DNA from: an uncultured Acidobacteriota bacterium
GTDB lineage: Bacteria > Acidobacteriota > Thermoanaerobaculia > UBA5066
Direction: 5' to 3'
Assembly: GCA_903845115.1 (NCBI GenBank)
Contig: CAIMWE010000050.1
Coordinates: forward strand, 47,650-111,649
Length of the DNA: 64,000 bases
How positions within the stretch are numbered: the first letter of the stretch is position 1; each line of letters begins with the position of its first letter. Below are positions 41,052-48,186 of the stretch, piece after piece. The notes beneath the pieces are model-generated. The model was not told where the DNA came from, searched no databases, and was given only the letters and a program-made list of their open reading frames with translations. A program made the translations under genes and the position numbers.

Positions 41052-42728
41052 TCAGAACGTCGTCCGGACCGAGAGATTCAGCGTGTCGCGGTCCTTCAGG
41101 CTCTGCTTGAAGCTGAGGTAGTTGTTCGCGTCCAGGAACGTCCCTGCCGCGCCGATGTAGGTCGTGTAGCTGAGCGAGACCTTGTAGACGCCGAGGTAAG
41201 TCCCGCTCACGCCGACGTTGAAGTCGCCCCCCTCGCCCACGCCGCCGTTGAAGCTGGAGACGACCTGGGAGGTCCCCTTCGGGTTGTAGCCGAGCCCGAC
41301 CGGGACCGAGACATCCAGCCCGGGCAGCGCCTGGCGGTACATCGGCTCGAAGATCACCCGGAAGCCCCAGGCGTCCCGGGTCGTGTGCGGGTCGATCGCC
41401 GCCTCGTTCTTCGTCACCTTCATGGTGCGGTTGTAGGCCACCTCGCCCAGGAAGCTCGACTCCTCCGCGATGAAGCTCGGCCCGAACGTCGCGAGCCAGG
41501 AAGCCTGGGCCTGGAAGGTGTCGCCGATCGCGTAGAGCGGGTTGGCGCTGTTGTCGGCGAGGAAGCCCGGGATCGGCAGAATGGTCTGCGCGTCGCTGAC
41601 GAGGTCGTTGTCGATCTTGTACGAGACCTCGGCGGCCAGGCTCCAGACGCCCACCGACCGGCTCGCGCTCAAGCCGATCGCCTTGATGCTCTGCTGGAAG
41701 GCGAGCTGGTAGGTGCCGATCTGCCCCGTCATGAAGTCCGGCATGGCCTGCGGGCTGAGGTAGATCTGAGGGCTCTTGTCGTGGTAGTTCGTGAAGTAGA
41801 GGCCGAAGTCGGTCTCGCCGGCGCGGAGGCCCACCTTGACGCCATACTGGCCGCCGTTCTTTGCGTTCATGTCGCCCGAACGGTAGAAGGCCGGCGGGGC
41901 GACGAACGGGCCACCCGGCGCCCCGACGATCATCCGCTCGCCGCCGCCGTCGAGGATGTCGATTGACGAGTAGTACGACCCCACGGCCGGGAGCCGCGAC
42001 CGTGTCCATTCGAGCTGGTAGTACGCGGCGACCGTGAGCGACGGGGTGAACTGCCACTGCGCGGAGATCTGGCTCACGGGCATGATGATTTCTTTGAACT
42101 GCGCGTTCGGGACGCCGAGGAGCTTCATGACGTCGGTCGGCGCCATCGTCCCCGCGATGCCGTTCGCCCCGAAGAAGAGGCTCTCGCCCCACTGGAGGGC
42201 GTGGCGGCCGACCTTGAGGCTGCCGGCCTGCTCACCGGCCTGGATCTTCGCGAAGACGAAGGCGTCGAGGATCTCGAACTGCTTCCCCGCCAGGCGCTGG
42301 GTCGTCCGCGTGAACTGGTTGTACGGGACCGAGACGGCGTTGGCGGTGAAGGGCGAGGTGTTCGCGTTCGTCGTGTTGTAGAAGAAGTCGTACCAGCCCG
42401 CGCCGCTGACCCGGACGCCGACGTTCTTGTACGACGCGTCGAGCTCCGTCAGGAGGTCGAACCGGCTCTGCATGAATCCCTTCGCGAAGTTCCGGTCGCC
42501 GTCGTCCTGGTTGAGGGTCTGCGGCATCGTGTTGGTCAGCTCGTCCGACGGGTTGATCAGGCGCCACCCCGTGCTGTACTTGACCGTGTTGTCCCACCGG
42601 ATCTTGAAGTCCGAGTCCCCGGCGCTGAAGTCCACCGCCATCGCCGGCGGAGCGACCGTCGCCAGGACCAAGGCCACGGCTACCCACCAGAAAGACGCCA
42701 CGTCACGGGTCTTGTTTCGGCACACCAT
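41052..42728 (-). CDS. DUF1302 outer-membrane channel-like protein
   Basis: 558 aa; the ATG at 42728 is preceded by AGGAGGAGGACG. A longer frame from 42845 would run through the operator and is rejected. Signal peptide VAVALVLATVAPPAMA; the mature start VDFSAGDSDFKIRWDNTVKYSTGWR is the DUF1302 hallmark. Alternating beta-strands run to a C-terminal aromatic residue (LNLSVRTTF), as in outer-membrane barrels. It is the first gene of the operon and probably the uptake channel for the hydrophobic substrate together with DUF1329. Confidence 0.9.
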   Translation of the reverse strand: MVCRNKTRDVASFWWVAVALVLATVAPPAMAVDFSAGDSDFKIRWDNTVKYSTGWRLINPSDELTNTMPQTLNQDDGDRNFAKGFMQSRFDLLTELDASYKNVGVRVSGAGWYDFFYNTTNANTSPFTANAVSVPYNQFTRTTQRLAGKQFEILDAFVFAKIQAGEQAGSLKVGRHALQWGESLFFGANGIAGTMAPTDVMKLLGVPNAQFKEIIMPVSQISAQWQFTPSLTVAAYYQLEWTRSRLPAVGSYYSSIDILDGGGERMIVGAPGGPFVAPPAFYRSGDMNAKNGGQYGVKVGLRAGETDFGLYFTNYHDKSPQIYLSPQAMPDFMTGQIGTYQLAFQQSIKAIGLSASRSVGVWSLAAEVSYKIDNDLVSDAQTILPIPGFLADNSANPLYAIGDTFQAQASWLATFGPSFIAEESSFLGEVAYNRTMKVTKNEAAIDPHTTRDAWGFRVIFEPMYRQALPGLDVSVPVGLGYNPKGTSQVVSSFNGGVGEGGDFNVGVSGTYLGVYKVSLSYTTYIGAAGTFLDANNYLSFKQSLKDRDTLNLSVRTTF

Positions 42729-42829
42729 CGTCCTCCTCCTTCCCAGTTCCAAGCCATTCGTCTGCGCACCGCACCCGCGGGCCGCCGCCATGAGGGCGAA
42801 CGGACGCCCCCCGCGGATGTCTGTAATCT

Positions 42830-42885
42830 GGTACGCTTGTATCACGATGCGGGCGAGCCTAGGGCCAGCCAGAAGTCCTTGTCAA
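42830..42885 (-). promoter_or_regulatory. Promoter and operator E of the DUF1302 operon
   Basis: On the minus strand TTGACA (42880-42885) and TAGGCT (42856-42861, spacing 18) or CTAGGC (spacing 17) lie upstream of the palindrome GGTACGCTTGTATC (42830-42843, core TACGCTTGTA). Compared with promoters B and D, the palindrome is about one helical turn further downstream. An AT-rich stretch precedes the -35. The other bases between 42886 and 43029 hold no recognisable gene. Confidence 0.55.
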
Positions 42886-43029
42886 GGGGAAAATTCGGCC
42901 CGACGGAATCCGATCCACCCCTCGGCGCGTAAACCCGGGCCTGCGGCCGTCCTCCCACGAATCAGGCGTTGCGACGGTGGCTCAGCGACGGGGCCCGCGG
43001 GCCTCTTCCGGGTGCGGCCGGCCAGCGTC

Positions 43030-43929
43030 CTATCGCCTGAACTCGCGCGAGAGCGCCCTGATGTGCTCCGGGGTCGAGCCGCAGCAGCCCCCCACGAAGC
43101 GGACGCCCGCCTCGAGCAAGGAGGGGGCGACCCGGGCGTAGAGATCGACGGGCGCCTCGTACCGCGACTGTCCGTCCGGCCCGACGACCGGCGTCCCCGC
43201 GTTCCCCTTGATCCAGACCGGGAGCCCTCCCCCGCACGCGCCGAACTGCCGGGCGACCTCGACCATCGCTTCGATTCCCGCCCCGCAGTTGGCGCCGACG
43301 AAGCTCGCGCCGCCCTCGACCGCCATCCGATGCGCCTCCGAGACGCGCACCCCCATCATCGTGCGGCTGCTGTCCCTCCCCGAGTCGAACGAAAACGACA
43401 CCCCGACGGGAAGATTGCAGCCCTGGAGGCAGCCCTCGAGCGCCGCCCGGGCATCCTCGAGCGCGGCCTGGGTCTCGATCACGATCGCGTCCACGCCCCC
43501 CGCGGCGAGCGCCGCGGCCTGTTCGGCCGCGGCCTCGCGGATCGCCGAGGCGTCGATGTTCCGCAACGCGATGAGCTTGCCGGTGGGGCCCACGGAACCG
43601 AAGACATAGGCAGCGCCCTTCGCCGCATTTCTTGAGATCTCCGCTCCCGCGCGGGCCAGGCCGACCGCTGCCTCCGCGAGCCCGTGCGCTCCGAGCGCCA
43701 CGCGGTTGCACGAGAAGGTGTTCGTGAGGATGACCTGCGCCCCGGCCTCCACGTAGGCCTGCGCGACCGAGAGGACCCGCTCCGGCGCCGAGACGTTCCA
43801 CCGGTCGGTCATCTCGCCGGGCCGGGCGCCGAGCCCCTGCAGCTGTGAGCCCCAGGCCCCGTCGGTGCACAGGGGCGGAAGGTCGGCGAAGTTCGTTCTC
43901 GTCAGCTTTCCGGTGGGGTCGAAGGACAT
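43030..43929 (-). CDS. Homocysteine S-methyltransferase-family protein
   Basis: 299 aa from the ATG at 43929, preceded by GGAGG. A single Hcy_methyl domain with ligands for catalytic zinc: the cysteine in GANCG (about residue 215) and the pair in GGCCGS near the C-terminus. VILTNTFSCNRVAL is typical of MmuM/BHMT/MetH N-terminal domains. It uses homocysteine as methyl acceptor from a methylated donor. In this setting it could accept methyl groups released by the O-demethylation system, giving methionine, or act as a methyltransferase II. It is transcribed alone from the divergent region at 43930-44013. Confidence 0.85.
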   Translation of the reverse strand: MSFDPTGKLTRTNFADLPPLCTDGAWGSQLQGLGARPGEMTDRWNVSAPERVLSVAQAYVEAGAQVILTNTFSCNRVALGAHGLAEAAVGLARAGAEISRNAAKGAAYVFGSVGPTGKLIALRNIDASAIREAAAEQAAALAAGGVDAIVIETQAALEDARAALEGCLQGCNLPVGVSFSFDSGRDSSRTMMGVRVSEAHRMAVEGGASFVGANCGAGIEAMVEVARQFGACGGGLPVWIKGNAGTPVVGPDGQSRYEAPVDLYARVAPSLLEAGVRFVGGCCGSTPEHIRALSREFRR

Positions 43930-43998
43930 CCGGGTTCCTCCCACGGCTTCGTTACGGGGGGCGATTCAGGCGGGAGCGAGTATCGCCTTGTCCGACTG

Positions 43999-44014
43999 AA
44001 TCGGTCGACCGATT
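43999..44014. promoter_or_regulatory. 16-bp perfect palindrome between divergent genes
   Basis: AATCGGTCGACCGATT is a perfect inverted repeat located between the homocysteine methyltransferase gene (start 43929, minus) and the truncated porin gene (start 44014, plus). Its length and position suit a TetR-type operator. It is unlike the TACRNNYGTA elements of the catabolic operons. Confidence 0.4.
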
Positions 44015-44622
44015 TGATTTCGCTCGCCTTCCTCGCCTTCGCGGCTCTCGTCCCCTCCCTGCCGGCCCTGGCCGAAGGCCCCGCGGACGCCTCCTGCCCG
44101 GCGCCGGGAACGGTCCGGTGGGAGCTGGGCGCCTCGGAACGCGTCCGGTCCGAATCGCTGAACAACGCGTTCGACCGGAACGGCGCGACGGACGACCACC
44201 GTCTCTGGTACCCGTTCCTGACACGGCTCTCTGGGAAGGCGGCCTGGGGAGACGCTCTGGCGCTCTCCGTCGGCCTGGCCAGCGAGAACCGCCTGACCGT
44301 GATCCCCGACACCCCGTTCCTCTGGGACGAGACGGTCTTCGAGTCCCTCTACGCGGTCGTCAGGCTCCGCGAGGGCCTCACCATCCGAGCGGGGCGCCAG
44401 AATCTGATGCGCGGAGAGGGGTTCGTCCTGTTCGACGGCGCGGCCGGGGACGGATCCCGGACGACCTATTTCAACGCCGTCGACGTGATCTACGCCTGGA
44501 AGGGCTCGAACCATGCTGGTCGCGATCGCGCTGCCCCTCCTCGCCCGGCGCCCCCGGAAGACGGACGCCCCCTGCCCGGCCTGGGGCGGATGCAGAACTT
44601 CTCGTATCATATTATGATATGA
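44014..44622 (+). pseudogene. Truncated alginate-export-like outer-membrane porin
   Basis: An open frame of 202 codons from TTG 44014. It begins with a signal peptide (ISLAFLAFAALVPSLPALA) followed by barrel-like sequence: WELGASERVRSESLNNAFDRNG, LSGKAAWGDALALSVGL, YAVVRLREGLTIRAGRQNL. This resembles the start of alginate_exp-type porins of 400-500 aa. From about 44514 the coding pattern stops making sense for this family, and the frame ends after 35 unrelated Pro/Arg-rich codons. The break coincides with the left edge of a block of different codon use, suggesting an insertion or deletion junction. Confidence 0.5.
44605..44619. promoter_or_regulatory. Perfect palindrome in front of the metF-metV fusion gene
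   Basis: TATCATATTATGATA (7-1-7) is perfectly symmetric and ends only 7 bp before the ATG at 44627. It aligns at 10 of 15 positions with the palindrome preceding the GntR gene (47960-47974), so the same regulator may bind both. No ribosome-binding site is visible between it and the ATG. Confidence 0.5.
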
Positions 44623-44626
44623 GTCA

Positions 44627-46318
44627 ATGGGAGCCATCCTGGAACACATCGGACGGTTCGAACGCGCGCTCGCCGATCCCGCGACCTTCACGGTGACCTG
44701 GGAGATTGTTCCCGGCCGCGGCGCGGTCGAGGCGTCGCAGGCCGGCGCCATCGCGATGGCCGAGCAGGCCGCGGCCGCGGGCAAGGTCCACGCCGTCAGC
44801 ATCACCGACAACCCGGGCGGCGGCCCCGCGATCTCGGCCGAGATGCTCGGCGCCGAGATCGTCCGGCTCGGCATCGAGCCTCTCGTTCACTTCACCTGCA
44901 AGGACAAGAACCGCAACCAGATGGAGAGCCTGCTGCACGGGCTCGAGCGGGCACAGGTCCGCAACCTGCTGGTGATGACGGGCGACTACCCGAAGGGCGG
45001 CTTCGGCGGGCAAGCCAAGCCCGTCTTCGACCTCGACCCGACGATGGTGCTCGACCTCGTGACCGCGATGGATCGCGGGCTCGAGGTGCCCTGTCCGAAG
45101 GGGCCGTCGCGGCTCGCGCCGGCCCACTTCGTCGCCGGCGCGGCCTGCTCACCGTTCAAGACCGTCGAGGCCGAGCAGATGGGGCAGTACTACAAGCTCA
45201 AGAAGAAGCTCGAGTCGGGCGCGCGCTTCATCGTCGCGCAGCTCGGTTTCGACGCGCGCAAGTTCGAGGAGCTGTTGCTGGTGGTGAAGCAGCTCGGGTA
45301 CGGGAACGTCCCCGTGCTGGGCAACATCTACGTGCTGTCGCTGGGCGCCGCGAAGGCCATGCACCGTGGCGCGCTCCCGGGCTGCGTCGCCCCCGAGCGC
45401 CTGCTCGAGACGCTGGCTCGGGAGGCCGACGCGAAGGACCGGGGTAAGTCCGCGCGGCTCGAGCGCGCGGCGAAGATGTACGCGCTGCTCAAGGGGCTCG
45501 GCTTCGGCGGCACCCACATCGGCGGCCACGGCGTCTCCCACGACGAGGTCGTCCGGATCATCGAGCGCGGCGAGGAGCTGGCCCCAGCCTGGCGGGAGCT
45601 CGTCCCGGAGTTCGACTTCGCCGAGCCCGGCGGCTGGTACGCCTTCGAGCGGGACGCTGCGACCGGCCTCAGCACCACGACGCCGGTGAGCCGGGAGGGC
45701 AGCCGCGGCCGCGGTGGCATCGCGTACGGCGGGATGCGCGCGGTGCACCGCGCCGCGTTCGAGCCGCGGGGCCCGCTCTTCCGGCCGCTGAGCGCCGTGG
45801 CGAAGGCGATCGACGGGTCCCGGCTCGAGCGGCCCTTCACCGCGTTCGAGCACGTCGCCAAGGGCCTCACGAACGACTGCCAGGGATGCGGCGACTGTGC
45901 CCTGGCCGACACGGCCTACCTCTGCCCGATGGCCGGGTGCGCGAAGAACCAGCGAAACGGCCCGTGCGGCGGCAGCCGCGACGGCTGGTGCGAGTCCTTC
46001 CCCGGCGAACGGCGCTGCTTCTACGTGCGCGTCTACGAGCGGCTCCACAGCCACGGCGCCGAGGAGACGCTGGGCGCGTACCACATCGCGCCGCGCAACG
46101 AGGAGCTCGCCGACACCTCGTCCTGGATCAACTTCTACCTCGGCCGGGACCACAGCGCCGAGCGGCTTGGCATCGCCCCGACGGCGCCGGTCGCGGCCCC
46201 CACCTCCGCCCCCGCCCCGCCAGCCGTTGGGCCCTCCCCCTCGGCGTCCATACCCGCCCGCGCCCCCACCGTCGCAGCCGTTCGCGCCCTCGAGCGCAAG
46301 GAGGCCCACCAATGCTGA
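44627..46318 (+). CDS. Methylenetetrahydrofolate reductase fused to a MetV-type C-terminal domain
   Basis: 563 aa. The first about 300 residues are a MetF-like TIM barrel (TVTWEIVPGRG, AVSITDNPGG, FTCKDKNRNQMESLLHGL, LLVMTGDYPK). Residues about 420-460 have the cysteine-rich MTHFR_C/MetV domain (DCQGCGDCALADTAYLCP, CAKNQRNGPCGG), which in acetogens is a separate zinc or iron-sulfur subunit. A Pro/Ala-rich tail follows. It interconverts methyl-H4folate and methylene-H4folate and could oxidise methyl groups delivered by the downstream methyltransferase. The ATG is 7 bp after a palindrome with no Shine-Dalgarno, so translation may be leaderless. CTG leucine codons are more frequent than in neighbouring regions. 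Confidence 0.85.
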   Translation: MGAILEHIGRFERALADPATFTVTWEIVPGRGAVEASQAGAIAMAEQAAAAGKVHAVSITDNPGGGPAISAEMLGAEIVRLGIEPLVHFTCKDKNRNQMESLLHGLERAQVRNLLVMTGDYPKGGFGGQAKPVFDLDPTMVLDLVTAMDRGLEVPCPKGPSRLAPAHFVAGAACSPFKTVEAEQMGQYYKLKKKLESGARFIVAQLGFDARKFEELLLVVKQLGYGNVPVLGNIYVLSLGAAKAMHRGALPGCVAPERLLETLAREADAKDRGKSARLERAAKMYALLKGLGFGGTHIGGHGVSHDEVVRIIERGEELAPAWRELVPEFDFAEPGGWYAFERDAATGLSTTTPVSREGSRGRGGIAYGGMRAVHRAAFEPRGPLFRPLSAVAKAIDGSRLERPFTAFEHVAKGLTNDCQGCGDCALADTAYLCPMAGCAKNQRNGPCGGSRDGWCESFPGERRCFYVRVYERLHSHGAEETLGAYHIAPRNEELADTSSWINFYLGRDHSAERLGIAPTAPVAAPTSAPAPPAVGPSPSASIPARAPTVAAVRALERKEAHQC

Positions 46319-47130
46319 TCATCGGCGAGAAGATCAATGGAACCCGCAAGGCCGTTGGCAAGGCCGTCCTCGAGCGGGACGCCGAGTTCATCAGGAAGCT
46401 CGCCCAGGACCAGGTCGAGGCGGGCGCCGACTTTCTCGACGTCAACGCCGGGACGGGGCCGGACCGCGACTTCGACGACCTCGTCTGGCTCGTCCGCACG
46501 GTCCAGGAGGCCGTGGGCAAGCCGCTCTGCCTCGACAGCCCGAACCCGAAGGCGCTGGCCCTCGCGGTGAAGGAGGTCAAGGCGACGCCGATCATCAACT
46601 CCATCTCCGGCGAGGAGGACCGGCTGGCGAGCGTGCTGCCGCTGGTCGCCGAGCACGGGACCAAGGTGATCGCGCTCTGCATCGACAAGAACGGGATCCC
46701 GAAGGACGTCGAGACGCGGATGGCCGTCGTCCACGCCCTGCTCGCCGAGACTCGCAAGGCGGGCGTGCCTGACGACTCCGTCTACGTCGACCCGCTGGCC
46801 GTTGCGGTCGCGACCGACACCCGCGGCGCGCTGATCGCCTGCGAGACCATCCGCCGCACGCACCAGGAGTACCCTCTGGTCCACTTCACTTGCGGCCTTT
46901 CCAACATCTCGTTCGGCATGCCGGCGCGCGCGTTGATCAACCGCGCGTTCCTGACGCTGATGCTCGAGGCGGGCCTCGACTCCGCGATCATGGACCCGAT
47001 GGACCGCGGCCTGATCGAGACGCTCTTCGCCACCGAGGCCCTGCTGGCGAAGGACAGGATGTGCATGAAGTTCAACCGCGCGTTCCGGGCTGGCAAGATC
47101 GGCGTCGTGAAGCCTCTGGCGACGGTCTGA
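46312..47130 (+). CDS. Methyltetrahydrofolate:corrinoid methyltransferase (DHPS/AcsE-like)
   Basis: 272 aa; the ATG at 46312 follows AAGGAGG and overlaps the preceding gene by 7 bp. A TIM barrel of the pterin-binding family: IIGEKINGTRKAV, ADFLDVNAGTG, TPIINSIS and HFTCGLSNISFGMP, where the Asn of GLSNISFG is a pterin contact in AcsE/MeTr. It moves a methyl group between corrinoid protein and H4folate, the methyltransferase II step of O-demethylation. It has no corrinoid partner of its own nearby, so its likely partner is the corrinoid protein at 20613-21242, some 25 kb away. That pairing is an inference. Confidence 0.87.
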   Translation: MLIIGEKINGTRKAVGKAVLERDAEFIRKLAQDQVEAGADFLDVNAGTGPDRDFDDLVWLVRTVQEAVGKPLCLDSPNPKALALAVKEVKATPIINSISGEEDRLASVLPLVAEHGTKVIALCIDKNGIPKDVETRMAVVHALLAETRKAGVPDDSVYVDPLAVAVATDTRGALIACETIRRTHQEYPLVHFTCGLSNISFGMPARALINRAFLTLMLEAGLDSAIMDPMDRGLIETLFATEALLAKDRMCMKFNRAFRAGKIGVVKPLATV

Positions 47131-47201
47131 GGCCGGGCTCGCGGCGCACATCGCGGCCGCGAGCATTCCGGGAGCCGAACTGCCCCGGCCCCGCCTTCGA
47201 G

Positions 47202-47957
47202 TCAGCCTCGCTTGCGCGGCTTTCCGGAGGCCTCGGCCTCGATCTGCTCCTCGATCGCGATCATCGCCAGGCCGACCGCCTTCTCCGCGGCCTGCTTGGC
47301 GCTCACCGGGTTGCGGCGGCGCAGCGCCTGCAGCACGTCGCGCTGCGCCTTGAGCGCCAGCGCGATGTTGACCGCCGACGAGCGGGTCGCGAGGAGACCG
47401 ATGCGCAGCGGCTCGCGGATGGTCGCGCTCAGCTGCACGAGCAGGGGATTGTGGCTCGCGGCGACGACCGCGGCGTGGAACTCCAGCTCGGTGTCGACGA
47501 TCGGCTCGTGCGTGGAGGCCACCAGCGCCTCGCGGCGCCGGAGGCAGCGCTCGATCCCCTCGACCTCCGCCGGTGTCGCGCGGATCGCGGCAAAACCGGC
47601 GGCCGTCGGCTCGATCGCGAGCCGCACCTCGGACAGGTCGCGCAGGAACCGGACGTCGGGGGATACCTCGGCCTGCCAGCCGAGGATGTCCGGGTCGAGA
47701 AGGCGCCATTCCGAACGGGGACGCGCGCGGGTCCCGGTCCGCGGGCGCATCTCCACCATCGCCTTGTCGGCCAGGACCTTCATCGACTCGCGCAACACGG
47801 TCCGGCTGACCCCGAGCTCGTGACACAGGTCCGTCTCGTTCGGGAAGGAGACCTGCTCGCCGCGACCTTCGGCGCGCACGACCTGCAACGCGAGAAGGCG
47901 GGTCACCGTCTCGTGCAGGCGGACCCGAACGGGTGCCCCCTCGATTCGCGGACTCAT
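47202..47957 (-). CDS. GntR-family (FCD/FadR-type) transcriptional regulator
   Basis: 251 aa. The N-terminal winged helix (RLLALQVVRAEGRGEQVSFPNETDLCHELGVSRTVLRESMKVLADKAMV) is followed by an all-helical FCD ligand domain with EVRLAIEPTAAGFAA, the metal-site-like DTELEFHAAVVAASHNPLL and a terminal acidic or basic tail. FCD regulators commonly sense organic acids. The ATG lies 2 bp from a 15-bp palindrome, with no ribosome site between, implying autoregulation and possibly leaderless translation. The neighbouring convergent metF-metV/methyltransferase pair has a similar palindrome and is a likely target. Confidence 0.82.
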   Translation of the reverse strand: MSPRIEGAPVRVRLHETVTRLLALQVVRAEGRGEQVSFPNETDLCHELGVSRTVLRESMKVLADKAMVEMRPRTGTRARPRSEWRLLDPDILGWQAEVSPDVRFLRDLSEVRLAIEPTAAGFAAIRATPAEVEGIERCLRRREALVASTHEPIVDTELEFHAAVVAASHNPLLVQLSATIREPLRIGLLATRSSAVNIALALKAQRDVLQALRRRNPVSAKQAAEKAVGLAMIAIEEQIEAEASGKPRKRG

Positions 47958-47959
47958 CT

Positions 47960-47974
47960 TTTGATATTACCAAA
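47960..47974. promoter_or_regulatory. Palindrome in front of the GntR gene
   Basis: TTTGATATTACCAAA is a 7-1-7 inverted repeat with one mismatch, fitting the TGGT-N-ACCA type of FadR/FCD operators. It starts 3 bp from the GntR start codon at 47957. Confidence 0.5.
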
Positions 47975-48103
47975 TACAGGCTTTGGCCGTTTCGAGCTGG
48001 CCCACTCGTTCAACCGGGTGTTCTGAAGCCGGGCCGGCGGCCCGGCCCGAGGGAGAAGAAAGGCCGGACGGTTGCCGACCCAGCGGAGAACGCGTACAAG
48101 CAG

Positions 48104-48127
48104 AAGAGCCGGCGAATGCCGGCTCTT
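48104..48127. terminator. Hairpin terminator downstream of icd
   Basis: AAGAGCCGGC (48104-48113) pairs perfectly with 48118-48127 around a 4-nt loop. It is 60 bp beyond the icd stop and could also act on plus-strand transcripts, since TTCCTTCCC follows on that side. Confidence 0.6.
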
Positions 48128-48186
48128 CCTTCCCTTCGCGGAGGGAGTCCGCCCGGACGGTCCCGGGCTCTCCAGGGCAAATTCGT

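Noticed and set aside
42729..42845. N-terminal extension of the DUF1302 gene to ATG 42845
   Set aside because: It would pass through the operator and lacks a ribosome site. The ATG at 42728 has AGGAGG and is directly followed by the signal peptide.
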